Below the pieces are notes generated by a model. That model searched no databases, was not told the DNA's origin, and saw nothing but the letters and a program-made list of their open reading frames with translations. A DNA stretch of 64,000 nt, from contig JBAJFG010000643.1 in assembly GCA_037903475.1 (NCBI GenBank), positions 310,001 through 374,000 of the forward strand, read 5' to 3'. This document shows, piece by piece, positions 37,201-49,570 of this stretch (position 1 is its first letter; each line of letters opens with the position of its first letter). The DNA comes from Ancylostoma caninum. Its lineage: Eukaryota; Nematoda; Chromadorea; Rhabditida; Ancylostomatidae. A program made the translations under genes and the position numbers.

Positions 37201-37787
37201 TGCATGCATAATTGTAACTTACTCTTCTAGAGATTCTAGAGCTAAAGTCCCCTTCATTTCTTAGATTATCTGGCGCTTAGATGAGATAGAAAAGCAGCTC
37301 CATCCCTCTTTCTCCTCATGGTAGATGCTTGTACTGAAGTTGAGCCGTGAATCTCAGAAATCTTTCCTCTCAATCTCAGAATATCTTTTCCGGATAGTGC
37401 TGTGATCTGATTCCTGATCACTGGAAAATTCTGGAATTTGCACCTGGCTAGCTCATTTCTTCTGCTTTGATCGGCTTTAGTTAAGCATATGTTTCATTAT
37501 CATAGGTTATTTCGTCATTCTTTTGCACTTATTATAATTCCTGATCAACTATTTTTCTTGGTCTTGCATCTGTCAACCTGCTTAACCAACTCGTGACGTC
37601 CCTGAAAAACCCACCGTTATCAGGGGAATTCTAGTTACCGTGAATACAATGCGTTCATAGAAACAATGTCTTTGAAAGAACCGCCTTTTTCACTCGATTT
37701 TTGGTGCTTAGCGGTGGTTCTGCTTGAACAGTTAAGAAATGGAAATCCTTTTAAAATCGAGTACAAACCAATCGCATGTTAAAGGCA
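34219..37787. other. Intergenic stretch, no supported gene
   Basis: AT-rich. A minus-strand open frame at 36885-37205 (106 codons) has no recognisable family. A T-rich tract ATTCATTTATTTACTTATTTC at 35870-35890 could be the tail of a truncated retroelement. Confidence 0.35.
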
Positions 37788-37920
37788 GCGTCCCACCTTA
37801 AGATCATCTTTGAGATCTCAACATTAAAAGAATCTCCAGGAGCTGTGGTCACAACGACATACGTGATTCTATGCGAGAATGCTGAAGAACCCCATTTCCG
37901 AGCCCCAATTTTCAAGGAGC
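37788..37920 (-). repeat. Dispersed repeat, copy B
   Basis: Inverted counterpart of 16840-16972, sharing the same ordered blocks. Function unknown. Confidence 0.6.
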
Positions 37921-38189
37921 CCTTGGGCGGAGCTAAGAAACTTTCCGAATAATTCACCCCAGGAAGAGCACCTCCTGAGGAAATTCTATTGCTCGTGAGA
38001 CATCAACTCCCTGACGGAATAGAAACTGCGCTCCATTTGCTAAAGTTTAATATTTTCCTTGTAACCGACTACTTGCTCTACTGCTGGAATTGTTGTGCTT
38101 CGTAGCCCAGTAATTCATCCCCAGGCCCCACTTTATCCGGCCACCTCGTGATACTGTTCAATCAGCATGATATATATATATATATATAT

Positions 38190-38461
38190 CAGTGGCGGAC
38201 GCAGGGGGGGGGGGGGCGCGCCCCCCCGAGAATGGGTCGCCAAATTTTCGAAATTACTTTACAATACAAATAAAAATCTTGTGTTAGTTTATTTTTAATT
38301 GTTTATTTTTATTATTATTTTTAATATATTTTTTATTTATTGTTTATTATTATAATTAATATTATTATTAATTTTATTTTCCGTCTGGGTCCCCAAAACG
38401 GCGGAGACCCCACTTTTCTTCCCACGCCCCCCCTCCCGCCCACTTTCTGCGTCCGCCACTG
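38190..38461 (+). mobile_element. hAT-like non-autonomous element, copy 2, in a TA microsatellite
   Basis: CAGTGGCGGACGCAG ends as in copy 1, and nearly identical over the full 272 bp apart from G/C-run length and few substitutions. It interrupts an (AT)n tract (38168-38189 and 38462-38488), so the flanking 8 bases ATATATAT match on both sides, as expected but not proof. High identity implies recent movement. Confidence 0.9.
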
Positions 38462-38517
38462 ATATATATATATATATATATATATATAGTAGCTCCAGCA
38501 CCGTTGTCAGTCATGCA

Positions 38518-38655
38518 GGGCTGGGATTCATGAAACGATAACCAAGCAAAGCCAGGCTAGCAAACCAAGTTTTGCCGTCGTCTCTTAGCACTACGTAGTC
38601 ACTACGATAACCAATCACGCTAGCCATCCTTGGTTTGCTTGGTTATCCCAGCCCA
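38518..38655 (+). mobile_element. GGGCTGGG MITE, copy 2
   Basis: Begins GGGCTGGGATTCATGAAACG and ends CTTGGTTATCCCAGCCCA. It contains CTCTTAGCACTA and CGCTAGCCATCCTTGG also present in the inverted copy at 3594-3746. Confidence 0.75.
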
Positions 38656-40942
38656 GGACATCTCGGAGGTGCAGGCACCTCGCCAACTGCTTGAACAAGG
38701 TTCGAACAGGGAGCTGGAGGATCAGGCGTGACTAAAAACGGCGACGTCATTGAAAAACATGGATGCGCAGACATTAGAGCGTCACGTCGTTTGTGGTGCA
38801 GCGCTTGCTTTGGACCCCGACCATTCGCAAGAGTTATTTCCAGTCAATAAAACAATTCTTTGCGAATTAAACGGTACATTAATGGCTGCGAGATAAGCAA
38901 ATGCTAGTGCTTAGAGCGGGGTTGCTTTAAATGATCTTCCTATGGTTTTTTTTAAAAATAGATTATAGGTACATTTCAGGAAGTCTCGAAGACGGAGCCT
39001 GTTTAGTGTCATTTTCATTCCATAATTCTTAGCAGATGCTGGACCCTCCCAATGAAATTGAATATCCTGGAAACATGAGGGCAATATTCATGTGGTTCAT
39101 GCCTGGTTTTACGATCCCTCGGTGGAGATCAGACCTTCTCCTTTATCCAACGAGAGTTCAGAAGGAGGCTTGAGGACTTAGTTCCCCTAGACTAAATAAT
39201 CTGGTCTCCAAGTAACAAGAAAAGCATAAGTCATTTATGCTGGGTTAACGGAATATGGTGGATCAGTTAACGACTTCTGAGAAAGATTTTTCCGGAAAAC
39301 CCTGAGTAAGAATGAAAGTGTATTTGCACTGACGTTCGTAGGAGTAAATAGTTTTGGTGGGAATTTTTCCTAAAATGGTTAGCTGTCAGAAATCAAAAAA
39401 TAAAGAAAAGGGCACAAAGGTAGCGAATTGCACTCTAATTTGGTATCCATAGGATTTATGATCGTTGCCCTCATTAAGCAAAAGGCTGCTCTCGGTCTCG
39501 TATTGTTCTCTATCACTTTCTACACACTACGAGTCACCAAGTTATGTCAGAAATCGCGGCGCTCGCGTGATTGGTCTAGTATTTACCCTTTATTTTTAGA
39601 ACTATTATAAATATCAACAGCTCAGAATCTCTATGAGGCTTCGAATAAACCCAAGTCTCGAGCATTCCTAGTAACTCCGTTCGATGGAACCACTAAGTAT
39701 AGAAACTTGTTCCCTGAACCAAAAGTGACCTGTGGGTGGGCGCACTATAGATAATATGTTATTCAAACGTCAAGCAGGCTACCAACTGATTTCATCAACT
39801 CTAGGGCAACAAGTTTCTTTAAAAGGGAGACGTGGGTGGTTACTGTAAATTAGGAACACTCTGTACATACTTTTCTTAGCTCAAGTGTCTTCGTTTCTTT
39901 GAACCTCGGCATTGTAGATGGCTTGTAGGTGGGATCTTTATTCTTGTCTTACGTTTCGGCGCTCTCGCAGTCTTCGAAGGCCTGCGACGAGGCGGATCTG
40001 AACAATCTAACGCCTAACCCACAAACCACCTCACCATCCCGTGCCAGCTTCTCGGCATCCTTAAAAGCACAAAAAACCGGCACCCTACAATGCTGAATAT
40101 CGGCTCACCCTAGATTCCAACGCCAATGCTAATCGCACTCAACTGCCGACAGGACATGTACAGGAAAGCGGCGTGGAAGCTTACTGGTTGATGAGAGCCT
40201 AGAAAAGGCCTGACGGGCGCTTCCCCCAGTACTCGTGCTTCTGTTGGCACTCCACTGATTTCTTGAAAAAAGTAGAGAAAACTTCCTCCTTCGGGCCAAA
40301 AAAGGACCTTATAGGATTTCCAACATCTCAACAATAAAATTTTATTGTTATTCACTTCTAAGAAGCAATTTTAAGATTTAAACATTTTTTCCATTAGGTG
40401 GAGTTTCTGCAGCTCTTCCACCATGGCCAACCCTCTTGTGACACTGTTCGCCATTTAACAAATATTCGAAAAAAATTGTCGTTTCTGCTAGCTTTCAGAA
40501 AATCGTGCCCAGGTCAACCACAAAATTCACCTACGGTTTCTGGAAAACAACATCCGCACTGCATTTGTTTTGTCTTGCTCTTCGCGGCTTCTGAGGCTCT
40601 TCCACATTTGTACTCAACATGAACACATGACCACCTTACACAGCTACCATGCACGTGAGTTCCCTTTCCAATCTAACGTGTCACTTCTAGAATTTTCTGA
40701 TGAGAACAGCTGACAAAGCTGATTAGAGACGCCCATGCTGCTCTTTACCCTTCCGCATGAGATGATATATGTACAATACACGTAGAAGTGAGAGACAGGG
40801 AGTCACACCATTCTTCAATTCCATGTTAGGACTGATACCCGCTCTAGCTTAGGGAGGTTCACCATTTTCTTGGCGTCAGTGTGTCTAAAGATTAAGCTGC
40901 GTGTTACGGAATAGTCGAAACTTTTGCACGTTCGGAACGGCC
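38656..40942. other. Intergenic stretch, no supported gene
   Basis: Short open frames only. No domain, RNA or paired repeat ends recognised. Confidence 0.35.
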
Positions 40943-41687
40943 ACTTCATTCATTCGTTCATTCAATCATTCATTCATTCATTCATTATCATTATTTAGAC
41001 AAACCTTCGCTGGGCGCGCGCGACAATCTCGCTGACCGTGCAGGTAAGGCCCCGGCAGAAGCGAGATTGGGGCGTGCGACCAGCGACGATGTCACAACCG
41101 GTCAATACCGGATGATGGCCAGGTGATGTTCAACGTTGAGACGATCTCCCCTTCAACGGATGCGACTAGCAGTTAAAAAATGTGCCTTCACGCCCTCAAA
41201 AACTGAACCTGCCGGCAGTCCTGACCGGCGGACTCCCACAGATGCTGCTTCGTATTTGTTGCTGGTGAAGATGTGTTCTCGCGCACGCCCAGCGAGCGTC
41301 TTTCGTCGTCAGCGTCCTCCGAAAATCGTCCCTCGTCCGCTCCGGGCCTAGCGAAGTTCTGCTCCAGCGGAAGCGAGCGACTTTACCCGGCGTCTTCAAA
41401 ACTGTACTTTTTTCTTCTGCTCCGCGCGAAGGGAAGCAGGGCTCGCTTCTCGCGGAGGCCTCAGACAGGTGCGCACGACCGGCGAGGGTTTGTCTGAGTA
41501 AGAACAGGTACCACAGTTCTACTCCGCTTTTGAGAGGTGGCGCAAGGTCTCAATTTCTCCCGCAGAGTAACTTCCGGGAGTTTAGGGAGATGGACGCCGA
41601 TCCCGGCCAGACTGCTCCTTCCAGATTTAAAGCTCCACTCCCGGTTTCGCGAAGCGACTATTCAGTGAAAGTCAACCAAGACTTTTC
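40943..41687 (-). mobile_element. Possible 3' end of a truncated non-LTR retroelement
   Basis: A CATT/CATTCA tandem tract at 40943-40990 reads on minus as an ATGAATGAATGA tail directly after GC-rich sequence (about 40995-41680) quite unlike its AT-rich surroundings. A GC-rich body with a tetranucleotide tail fits a 5'-truncated non-LTR element. No reverse transcriptase motif can be read, so the class is unknown. Confidence 0.4.
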
Positions 41688-41808
41688 TACAGAGAATAGT
41701 TAGAGTCATGTACAGTTCCTTACGACTACAGGGTCATTCACAATTTTTCTCCATTTCCCAAGGAGTAGATGTGAGAACTCTCATTCGCCTTTCTTGAAAC
41801 AGCATTTA
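41688..41808 (+). repeat. Direct repeat, copy 1
   Basis: About 121 bp with high identity to 42368-42488, including GTTAGAGTCATGTACAGTTC and CTACAGGGTCATTCACAATT. The copies are 680 bp apart in the same orientation. Confidence 0.8.
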
Positions 41809-42367
41809 GCACCGTGGAGCGTGCACCTAAATTCGAGATACAACAATGGTTGCCCTTTTGTTATTTGTAGTTGTTACACTCACGAGTTCTTATAATCTTA
41901 AGCTTTTCATTTGTTTGAAAGATTTGTTCAAGGAAGGCAATGTACAGTTTGCAAGTAAAAACCTGATAGATTACTTTTTTGCCATCCTACAATCGAAACT
42001 CTTGTAGAAATTTTTTACGCTATATTCTGTTGTACAAATCAGCTGATTCGACACCATAAAACATTTTATTCTCATTTTCAACTTTTAAAGAAATAGAAGA
42101 TCACTGATCACAGAATAGAGCAGGAACCATAGGAACTAATAGCAGACATTATTAATGTGCACCTGAGCCGTAGTTTTTTGGGCTTGGATAGCGGAAACCT
42201 AATATCTGGGCCAATTTATGCACACGTGATTGACACGAGGATTTGTTTCCACTTCACCCTTGAAAACGCTGCTAGTCGGGTCTCCTGGAGGTGCCCAGAG
42301 TTAAAGTATGGTATCGCATTGAATTTTCCCGGTTCTTTTGGGAAAATATGGTTTTTTTTCAGTTTTC

Positions 42368-42488
42368 CTGCAGAGAAGAGTTAGAGTCATGTACAGTTCC
42401 TTACCACTACAGGGTCATTCACAATTTTTCTCCATTTCCCAAGGAATAGGTGCGAGAACTCCCATTCGCCTTTCTTCGAACAACATTT
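42368..42488 (+). repeat. Direct repeat, copy 2
   Basis: Second copy of the repeat at 41688-41808. The pair could be the ends of an insertion or a local duplication. There is no coding sequence inside. Confidence 0.8.
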
Positions 42489-42730
42489 AATAACGAAAAA
42501 GTAAATAGATTTATCCACATTTCCGAATCTTTCCTCTGGAAGTGGAAAAATCCTGAGTTTTTGATGAGTCTTGCCAAAGCTGGGTCCTTGTGCTTCAGCA
42601 CGCCCCTGCCAAAGCCCTCATTTGTTACTCAGGCCTCGCTTGCTCCCCGATTAGACCCTTAGTAACCGATACCAGCACTCACAGTCCGCCACCTTGTGCA
42701 TAAATTGCGACGGTTTCTGCCTACTCATTT

Positions 42731-43195
42731 ATGCTGGAATTAGAAATCGAGGATTTTTAACCTCTACCAGAAATTAAACACGTTATTTCTGGAACTTTCC
42801 CTTTAATCCCGATAACACCTGGAACCTGATGAGGGGATGGATTATATTTGTACCGTATTTTACCTTCTAACAGTCTTTTCTCCTCTATATATCCAGAAAT
42901 TAGAAAACAAGAAATTTTCGCTCCACTTCATATGTTAAACACCTCTTTGTGGAACTTTTTTCTAATCCTGATAGCACTTCGAGTCTGACGAGGAGGTCGA
43001 CTATGGTATTCATATCTTATTTCATCCCTTTACCGTCTTTCCTCTTCCATATTTATCTAGGAATATGAAATCAAGTATTTTTCGCTTGATTTAGGAGTCA
43101 TATACCTTTTTCTGGGACTTTTCCTCCAATCCTGATAGCACCTGGAATCTGATGACGGGATGGACTATAGCTGTATCTTATTTGCCTCCTTTCAG
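42731..43195 (+). repeat. Diverged tandem array, three units of about 165 bp
   Basis: Units start near 42731, 42896 and 43061. Each contains, in order, a GAAATTAGAAA-like block, GGAACTTT, TAATCC(C/T)GATA(A/G)CAC, CTGA(T/C)GA with GG(A/T) and a TTTCCTC-rich end. The units are considerably diverged, so the array is old. Confidence 0.6.
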
Positions 43196-45275
43196 CGAGC
43201 ATAAATTAATGTGATTTCGATGATTAATTGACCGCACATTTGATTATTGGCTCGATCTTCCCGTCTATCAAAACTAATCGCATTCTTCATAATTTTGTAT
43301 ATTTTGTTTTCCTTTACTTCTGCTCTTCGGCCTTACCTTTTCCATTCTTTCTTTTTCTCTCTCTTGTCTATCTATTTTTCCTCCTACGTCATCTTTTCAC
43401 TATAGAGCTCCTAGGAACTACAAAAAAAAAGGATTTGTTGAAGGCGGAGGTGAAACGATTCACATTTTCCTCTATTTACCCTTTCCCTGTCCTATTGCAG
43501 TTGTGTTTTTTACTGGACTGAGTGTAGAGAGCGTAGGTTTAGTGGGTGGTGCCCACTATTCCACCATCGCTTTAGCAATTTCTCTGGGTAGAAGGAGCAA
43601 TAGACCTAGTGCATTATCCATAAATAATCTCTTCTATGGATCCACTACAGAATTTGCAATGAAGTGCAGCATGAATACGAATACGGCTATAAAAACACTA
43701 TAAAAACACTGTGCCCTTAGCCAGTGAACAAATTCTGCTGAAACACGTGACGATTTTATTTGAATCGCATTGAAAATCCTCTTGAAGCCTTGTGCCTGGA
43801 GCCAATTTGCTCCCCCGCTCTACATAGGGCAGAGTACTTAAGTGTTAAGCCAGATTCAGCCTTTATTGCGGGTAAAGTGCTTCGCTGTTGCGTTTTCTCG
43901 GCATTCATTTACGGATTTAGAGGTTTGATGCACTTTTCGTTCTCGTTTCTTTATTATTTCCACTCTAGGGAGAGGTTAGTGCTGGAATCGGGAATATATT
44001 ACTTTCTCAGTCGCCTTCACTACCCCATAGAATTAGTAATTACCTTCCCGAAAGAGTTATGGCACCAATCTGCCATAATAACTGACTACATTCTAGTTTC
44101 CACTTAACGAACAAGCTCATGTACTATTTTTGTAATGTTTAATTTTTTTTCCGAACTCGCATAGGTACAACTCTGTGTAAGCTCTGAATAGAAGAATACA
44201 ATGTAGCCAACACCATTTCCTTTTTTTACCACCCGTGTACAAATTTGTGCGATTTCTCGTGGTTTTTTATGTAATTCAGCGCAACACTTGATTAGTTCTG
44301 AGATTTCCGTTGTTCATTCTACGAGTACAACAGTCGTGAGTTCGTCGCGTGTGTTAGTACAGCAACGTCTCCTACGCTGTAAGTTATTTTCTAAAGAATA
44401 GCCAATATCTTTGGAATTTTTTACTGCTTAAACAAGTGGCGCAAAGCTATGATGTAGCCTAGAAGTTTTGGCACATGTCAAGGAACGGTTTGCGCACCTA
44501 TTTCTACCTTTATGGCGAAAAATTAACCCTGGATAGGGGGGGGGGCGACTTCTCATGTGCTTGCTAAACTCCACATACGTACATATGTTTAGAAATCTAT
44601 TCTTATATCAGTCTCCATGTTCTTCCTCCTTTGAGCAGGGCACCCTGTAATATAATATACTACTTACTTACTTGATATACTCCATACTTTGATGGGTCTG
44701 ATCAGGTTATCAGTGGATATACAATGTGCGGCCTATGTTCCTGTACAAGAACTTTTCTTTAAATCTCATGTGAACTTGATTTTTATTATGATGACGTTAA
44801 GTTTACAAGCCCACAATCATCTTGCACATTTTGGGAAAAGGCGACTATGCATTTGGTAACGAGAAATGGACCAGCTGGAGTTTTGGGAGATAGAGGAATT
44901 CTGTAGGATTTGGATAGGAATAGGATTTGGCGGTTATACCCTCTTTCCCTAAGAATTGAAGATCAGCTTCCTGCCCTTGGTTCCTGTCTCGAAACTTGTA
45001 GAGAATTAGTTGCCGTTAGTATCTGGCATGGGGAGGGGCTGAATGTTAGGCCCAGTGGGTTTTGGGGTCCTTCGATGAGGCAGAAATATGAAGTCAATAT
45101 TTCTTGTTAGAGAACATAAGTCGCACCCTGTATTGAGTTACGTACTAGTTATTTTGCCTGACGTTTCGAGGTGACCGTCGTTTTCGGCTGGTGGTTTTGC
45201 TGACTCATGATTTTCACTTGTGTTCCATACCGAAAAACGGCGCCTCCCACTCTGCCAATTTCTACGTTCTCTCCA
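43196..45275. other. Intergenic stretch, no supported gene
   Basis: A plus-strand open frame at 43760-44107 (115 codons) has no recognisable domain. CACCCTGTAAT at 44642 and CACCCTGTATT at 45125 look like isolated Tc1/mariner-type ends without visible partners. Confidence 0.35.
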
Positions 45276-45560
45276 ACTTACTACATCGAAAACTCTTAGG
45301 ACAAAAGATAGACCTATCCTATATCCACCGATTTAGCAGAGAAGTCCGCACTATGTGACTGTCGTTGCGGGCGAATGAATGACACCGCACTGTCCTCTAC
45401 CACTTGTCAATTTGAATTGACTAATAACATTGCATGTGGACAGTGAGCTGTCGCAAACTCGTTCACAACGACGGTCACAACTGGTGCGGACTTTTCCGCA
45501 AGAGCGGTAGATGTAGGATGGGTCTATCTTTCGCTCCTGAGAGTTTCCGAGGTAGTAAGC
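45276..45560. repeat. Inverted repeat of about 95-bp arms
   Basis: Left arm 45276-45375 and right arm about 45465-45560 pair imperfectly, sharing ACTACNTCGGAAACTCT, AAAGATAGAC, CATCCTA/TATCCTA and AAGTCCGCAC. Likely an old fold-back MITE. Confidence 0.6.
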
Positions 45561-46499
45561 CGAAGAGCAGGTTGAAACTAATTGTAATAACAATCTTGGT
45601 CAGCAGAAATCAGTTAGAATCTATAACTTTATTTTATTAGAAGAAATCTCACACGTGTGAAAATTTATTGCACTAAGGGGAACTGTCGTCCACATTCTGG
45701 GAATATTCTGAAAAAATATCTCCCACCCCCTAGCAATGACACTTTGAAAGCTCCAGTTGATAAATGGGGTTTTGGTCGTTCTTTGAAACAGTTAATATTA
45801 CTCACAATTTCACTGAGATAACCATAGAAAATCATTTACATTTTTCGAACTAAAATATCCAGGCTCTTTGACGTTTGACTGATTAAAGGTGATCGTTTAC
45901 TGAATATTTCCCTTCTTTCCTTCAGCGCACAGTCTTTCAGAAAAGAACACAAGCACTCGGCTATCCAATTTTCGTTTCCTCCCGATGTATCCGCGAAAAG
46001 AGTGTGATGATCCCCATGCGGTGTCATGTAAGGTTGGGTCTTATTTATTTATTTATTCATTTATTCCTGAATTTCACCTGCTATATAGTACACTATAAGA
46101 AGAACATAAAAACTAAAACCGCGGTATTCTCACAATCACCCACTTACTTACTTGTGCTTCACCGAATACATGTTATTGTAAGTTGAATAGTATTTTATTT
46201 GTTTATTTATTCCATACACCAAGGAACGCATGCGCCATTAAATAAAAAAAGACACGTCCAAAAAGTGAGAAATACTTCAACCAAGAAATATGATATGATA
46301 ACTCCAGGGCAGACTTAAACAGTACAAATGAAGAAGCAGTAATGGGACTTGGCTTGGTTCTACGATAATGAATGTTTCTCTACAAGGAGATAATCTGATC
46401 CTTTATGGAGAAAGCTTATCAATTAAATAATAATAATTGTAAATTGTGAACTGAATGTGTGTAGACAGATTGCAATACATGTTGTCTCTCCTTATAGTT
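45561..46499. other. Intergenic stretch with T-rich tail-like tracts
   Basis: TTATTTATTTATTTATTCATTTATTCC at 46040-46066 and TTTGTTTATTTATTCC at about 46198-46213 resemble 3' tails of truncated minus-strand non-LTR elements, but adjacent sequence does not match the full-length element at 59114. Confidence 0.4.
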
Positions 46500-46774
46500 C
46501 AAGGGTGGTCCATCCTGCCTCTTCAATTTGGGTTCGTGGTTATGTAGCCTCGAGAAATACGCCGCGCGCGTCGTAAACTGTGTTTTTTGCTGCTTCTGTT
46601 ATGCTATATCTAGCAGCTTTTCTACCCGATTCCAAGGATTTTTGACTCGAGAAAAAAGCGACTAGAAATTGCATCCCGGCTGCAGACGACACCGATTTCG
46701 GCGCGCGCGGCGCGGTCGCGCTGCGTCCGTCTTTCTCGGGGCCACAGATGGGCCATCGTCATTGACGTCCACTG
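46500..46774. mobile_element. GC-rich MITE, copy 3, degraded left end
   Basis: The right half (CGGCGCGCGCGGCGCGG, then CATTGACGTCCACTG) and centre (TATCTAGCAGCTTTT) match the copies at 5613 and 12662. The left end is eroded. Confidence 0.7.
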
Positions 46775-48329
46775 TGCAAACATGTACATATGTTACTGTG
46801 GACTTCGGAAAGTTTTTTTTTTGATCTATCAGGCAATCTGAGTATCTTGACTTTCGAAAAATTCTCACGTATAACAGAATTTTATTCCCATTTTTATTGG
46901 CTATAACATGCAAGCTACATACATAATATGAAATGCAAGCTGTCGTGACCATTATTTTATCTGTGACACACACACACACATAAATGTAACATCTTCGAAT
47001 GAGGTGCATTGCCTGGTTTCTTCATTCCCGAACTACCTTTACTTCCATAGCTCCTAGCATTTTTTCAATTTTGTTCTGTCTAATTGGTGTATTTTCCAAA
47101 CTCTGCCGTCATAAAAGAGAGATGGACGATCTAGAAGAGGTGTGCTGGAGCCCTAATGTCGCTTCTGAATCAAGCCTTGCTCTAAATTACCTTGTTGATG
47201 CAGTGAAGCTGTATATTCGAGCTGTTCTAATATCTAGGTATTCACTTCCTCCCTACTCCGGCTGCCCTAGCCTTCGAGTCTCCCATTTTTTTTGCTTTGT
47301 GCTACACTATCGTGCGCGTGCTCAGTTCGACTAATCTCCACTCAACTACTAGCCGTCTCCTGCAGACTTTTCCACCTAGACATGCAGAGTCGTTCGGTAG
47401 TTCTAGCCAGCTTCGTTCCTGATGCGAATAGTACTAATGCTGTCCTCAGTTCGTCTGTCGTCTAATTAATTGATGGATAGTGGTGAAGTTTTATCAAAGA
47501 AAACATGCATGAGCAAGAGAAGAGAGTAGAAAACGAAGTACAACTGGGGAAAAAATTGCAGCACATCTTCAAGCATAATTAATCTCCATAGCTGGGGCAT
47601 GGAGCAACAGCAGCATCTGTATGAAATATGACAGGTACTTCACAGCACAAATAGAAACTCCATATTATGTAGTTTATTTTTTATTGCTTATTTTGTCATT
47701 ATTTTTATTCCACCCCACAGAAATCACAAGATAGTACGTCTAACCAGTAAAAGGTTGGAAAAGATCAGAAGCGCGGGTCTAGAATATGACTTGATGAAAC
47801 GAAACTCCCAACTAGATCAGAAAACACACGTCCGACCAGCAAAAGACAAAGAAAAACATAATATCAAGGCACTAGAACAACGTATATCTTCGAAGAAATC
47901 CCTGGCAGTACCAGTAGAACACACTTGAACAGTGAAGAAATACACAAAGCGTCGAAGCACGAGACTACAACAATGTGTGCATAGAAGAAACTGAAAAAAG
48001 AAACATTCTGATAACTCAAATGCAAAAAAATCTGAATAAACGATTAAAAGAGAAAAAGTCGCAATGCGTTCTTCCATATCTTAGAAATACCCTTGGCGAA
48101 GAACATTGCGCAAAATTGTAGCCCTCGCAGAGATCTCCCTTGAAAATCGCTGAAAACTTTTTCTGACCATTCTAGAGTCTAGTCTAGTTTTTTCTGAACA
48201 TTCTAGAGTGAAGACGGTACCATGAGGTCCGAAAATCGAAAAATCCGAAATAGTCGTGTGCGTTGAACACCACTAAAATGCTGAAAACTGTTGAAACCAT
48301 CGAAATCCCCGTTTTCTAAACCCCCTCAG
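46775..48329. other. Intergenic stretch, nothing recognised
   Basis: Contains a short (CA)n tract near 46970 and short open frames only. Confidence 0.35.
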
Positions 48330-49570
48330 CTCATCGCTTTTCGAGCAGATTGGGTGGAGTTGCGCCATCTGTTCGAGGTGGATCCAGAGAAGTCGATATT
48401 ACTGCCTCTGTTGTCAGCTGTTTTAAGAGCGAAATAGGTTTTTGGCCACGTTTTGCAGCATTGCTGAAGTTTGTGAGAGAAAACAAACTTCGAAAAAGAT
48501 GGTCTGACCAATCAAGGTATCGCATATACACTATCGAATTGTAAAGCGGTCCCACAACCATTTAAGAATCCGAAACAAGCCGGAGGAATGTTGGCGTAAT
48601 CGTACTCATGCAGCCTTATCCAAAGTTTGCTAGTAAAACTGTTTTGTACAGCTTCAAGTCTCGAAATTGAGCGTTCGGATTTCGGGCTGAAAATTGTAGC
48701 TTCATAATCAAGAATTGGCCACACATAAGATTTGTAAAAGATGAGTAGGTGACTTCGTACACAATGATTTGGAAATGTTATGGACAGTTTTATCCGCCTT
48801 TGTTGCGATAATATTGCAATGGTCATCAAACATCGGTTTCGTACTAAAAGTGAAACCCAAATCGCGAATGGTGTTAGTGCTGTCTACTTGTCTCTCCAAG
48901 GTAATAAATTAATTCCTTGCTCCTTGCCGACCGAGATGGAAAAGTTTTGTTTTAGGGCTCGACAAGGGGAGCTTCCATGTGTCTGACCAGTCAGCAATAG
49001 CTGTATTTGCTGAGTGGAGAGCAATATCATCATCATTGCTGCGGATATTTTCACATATTTTTGCGTCATCAGCAAACATTTTGCAAGAGACATTGTACCA
49101 ATTGACTAAACTAAGAATCTCACTGGCATCTATGATAAAAAGTATAGGCGACGAAACGCCACCCTGTGGTACACCACTCGTCACCGAACATGTTTGAGGA
49201 AAGAACTCATTGATTCTGAGCTGAAATGACATCAGATAAAATTCTTAATTCTGCTTGTTATTCTTGGTTGTAGGCCAATCTTTTCAAGTCTGAATATTAG
49301 CTCATCGAAAGGCATCTCATCGAAAGCTTTGGCAAAATCAAAGTAAACGAAGTCAACGTTGATTCGTTAGTCAACTGCCTTTGTCAAATCTTCTAGAGCC
49401 GAAAGCATCAGAGTTTCCGTGGATCTACCAGTTCCGAACCCAAGTTGTTCATAAGGAAGAATACTTTTAGTTTCTATATGCTCAACTATTGCGCACTTGA
49501 GAATTTTTCGAAAACCTAGTGAAAATTCTGTATGATATGGTTGCATCTTGGAAACAGTCGCGTTTCCCAT
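48330..49570 (-). pseudogene. Decayed CR1/L2-type reverse transcriptase
   Basis: Successive minus-strand pieces reproduce the RT region of the same superfamily as the full element at 59114-63183. They are LGFGTGRSTETLMLSALEDL (about 49440), VYFDFAKAFDEMPFDELIF (about 49350), SGVPQGGVSSPILF (about 49170), FADDAKI (about 49070, the catalytic FADD box), then a thumb/C-terminal piece ending with ILDYEATIFS and VQNSFTSKLW (about 48700-48630). Frameshifts and stops separate them. No endonuclease portion is readable upstream, so the copy is 5'-truncated or too decayed. Confidence 0.85.
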
